Assembly (NCBI GenBank): GCA_007118445.1
Contig: SKRP01000337.1
Span: forward strand, 1-6,261
From: Natronohydrobacter sp.
GTDB taxonomy: Bacteria; Pseudomonadota; Alphaproteobacteria; Rhodobacterales; Rhodobacteraceae
Direction of reading: 5' to 3'
DNA: 6,261 bases
The notes under the pieces are model-generated. The model made no database searches. It worked only from the letters and a program-made list of their open reading frames with translations, and was not told the origin of the DNA. Every line of letters begins with the position of its first letter. Position 1 is the first letter of the stretch. Made by a program: the position numbers and the translations under genes. Of the stretch, positions 5,909 through 6,261 are shown piece after piece.

Positions 5909-6261
5909 GCGGCTTCCTTCACCCCCAGCACGCGCGCCATGGTTTCGCCCATCGCGGACGGGGTGGGCGAAACGGTGATCCCGGCAGCCGACAGGATCTC
6001 GACTTTCTCCTGCGCGCTTTCGCCAAAGGCCGAGATGATCGCGCCTGCATGGCCCATCTTGCGGCCCTTCGGCGCGGACAGCCCTGCGATATAGGCGACC
6101 ACGGGCTTGGTCATGTGATCCTGCACATAGGCGGCGGCTTCGGCTTCCTGCGGGCCGCCGATTTCGCCGATCATCATCACGGCGTCGGTGTCGGGGTCAT
6201 TCTCGAACAGTTCCAGAATGTCCTTGAAGCTGGAGCCGTTGATCGGATCGCCACCGATGCC
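5905..6261 (-). CDS. CoA ligase, SucD/MtkB-type subunit (5' end off the right edge)
   Basis: Only the last 118 residues are visible; the frame is open to the right edge and the true start lies outside. The GTG at 6180 is an internal codon, not the start. The fragment is the C-terminal domain of the nucleotide-dependent acid-CoA ligase subunit of the succinyl-CoA synthetase type: GIGGDPINGSSF (visible 1-12), MIGEIGGPQEAEA (30-42), TKPVVAYIAGLSAPKG (51-66) and GHAGAII (70-76). His71 is the histidine that is phosphorylated during catalysis. Canonical SucD usually reads GSAEEEA after IGEIGG and GGKGTA-EK after GHAGAII. Here these are GPQEAEA and SAFGESAQEK, closer to malate-CoA ligase MtkB as I remember it. 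The substrate could be malate, citramalate, mesaconate or itaconate. The partner SucC/MtkA subunit is expected further upstream. Its stop overlaps the meh start by four bases. Confidence 0.88.
   Translation of the reverse strand, partial: GIGGDPINGSSFKDILELFENDPDTDAVMMIGEIGGPQEAEAAAYVQDHMTKPVVAYIAGLSAPKGRKMGHAGAIISAFGESAQEKVEILSAAGITVSPTPSAMGETMARVLGVKEAA

Noticed and set aside
1..6261. tRNA, rRNA, CRISPR arrays, IS ends, riboswitches
   Set aside because: I looked for these on both strands and saw none. Nearly all of the window is coding, apart from the gaps 927-1137, 2449-2568 and 3721-3777.

Overview
The window looks like a high-GC alphaproteobacterium, most likely a member of the Rhodobacteraceae (Paracoccus/Rhodobacter type). 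I infer this from codon use strongly biased to G/C in the third position, long antisense shadow frames, and the gene families present. No RNA genes, insertion sequences, CRISPR arrays or phage genes are visible.

Left part (1-2448): a divergent xylose module. On the minus strand is the periplasmic D-xylose-binding protein XylF, whose C-terminus runs off the left edge; the rest of the ABC transporter would be expected beyond it. On the plus strand is a ROK-family repressor with an N-terminal winged helix, very probably XylR. The 211-base intergenic region (927-1137) holds an AT-rich dyad at 999-1021 that overlaps a good TTGACA -35 element for xylF, and a second, weaker dyad just before the repressor's ribosome binding site. 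This fits repression of xylF by the divergent regulator.

Middle part (2449-3777): a stand-alone UDP-galactopyranose mutase gene (glf) on the plus strand, which makes UDP-galactofuranose for a surface glycan. No other glycan genes are in view. It converges on the next cluster across a 57-base gap that contains a hairpin.

Right part (3778-6261, minus strand): a tightly packed operon, read right to left. It holds the C-terminal part of a SucD/MtkB-type CoA-ligase subunit, a MaoC/hotdog hydratase resembling mesaconyl-C4-CoA hydratase (Meh), and a family III CoA-transferase resembling mesaconyl-CoA C1-C4 CoA transferase (Mct). The junctions are an ATGA overlap and a 1-base gap. Mct and Meh are the last specific steps of the glyoxylate-assimilation arm of the 3-hydroxypropionate bicycle of Chloroflexus. 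In a bacterium with the ethylmalonyl-CoA pathway they could divert mesaconyl-CoA to citramalyl-CoA, and so to pyruvate and acetyl-CoA. Equally, the operon could serve mesaconate, itaconate or citramalate breakdown. This cluster is the most interesting part of the window. Family assignments come from reading the translations and from memory of the families; no database search was run.
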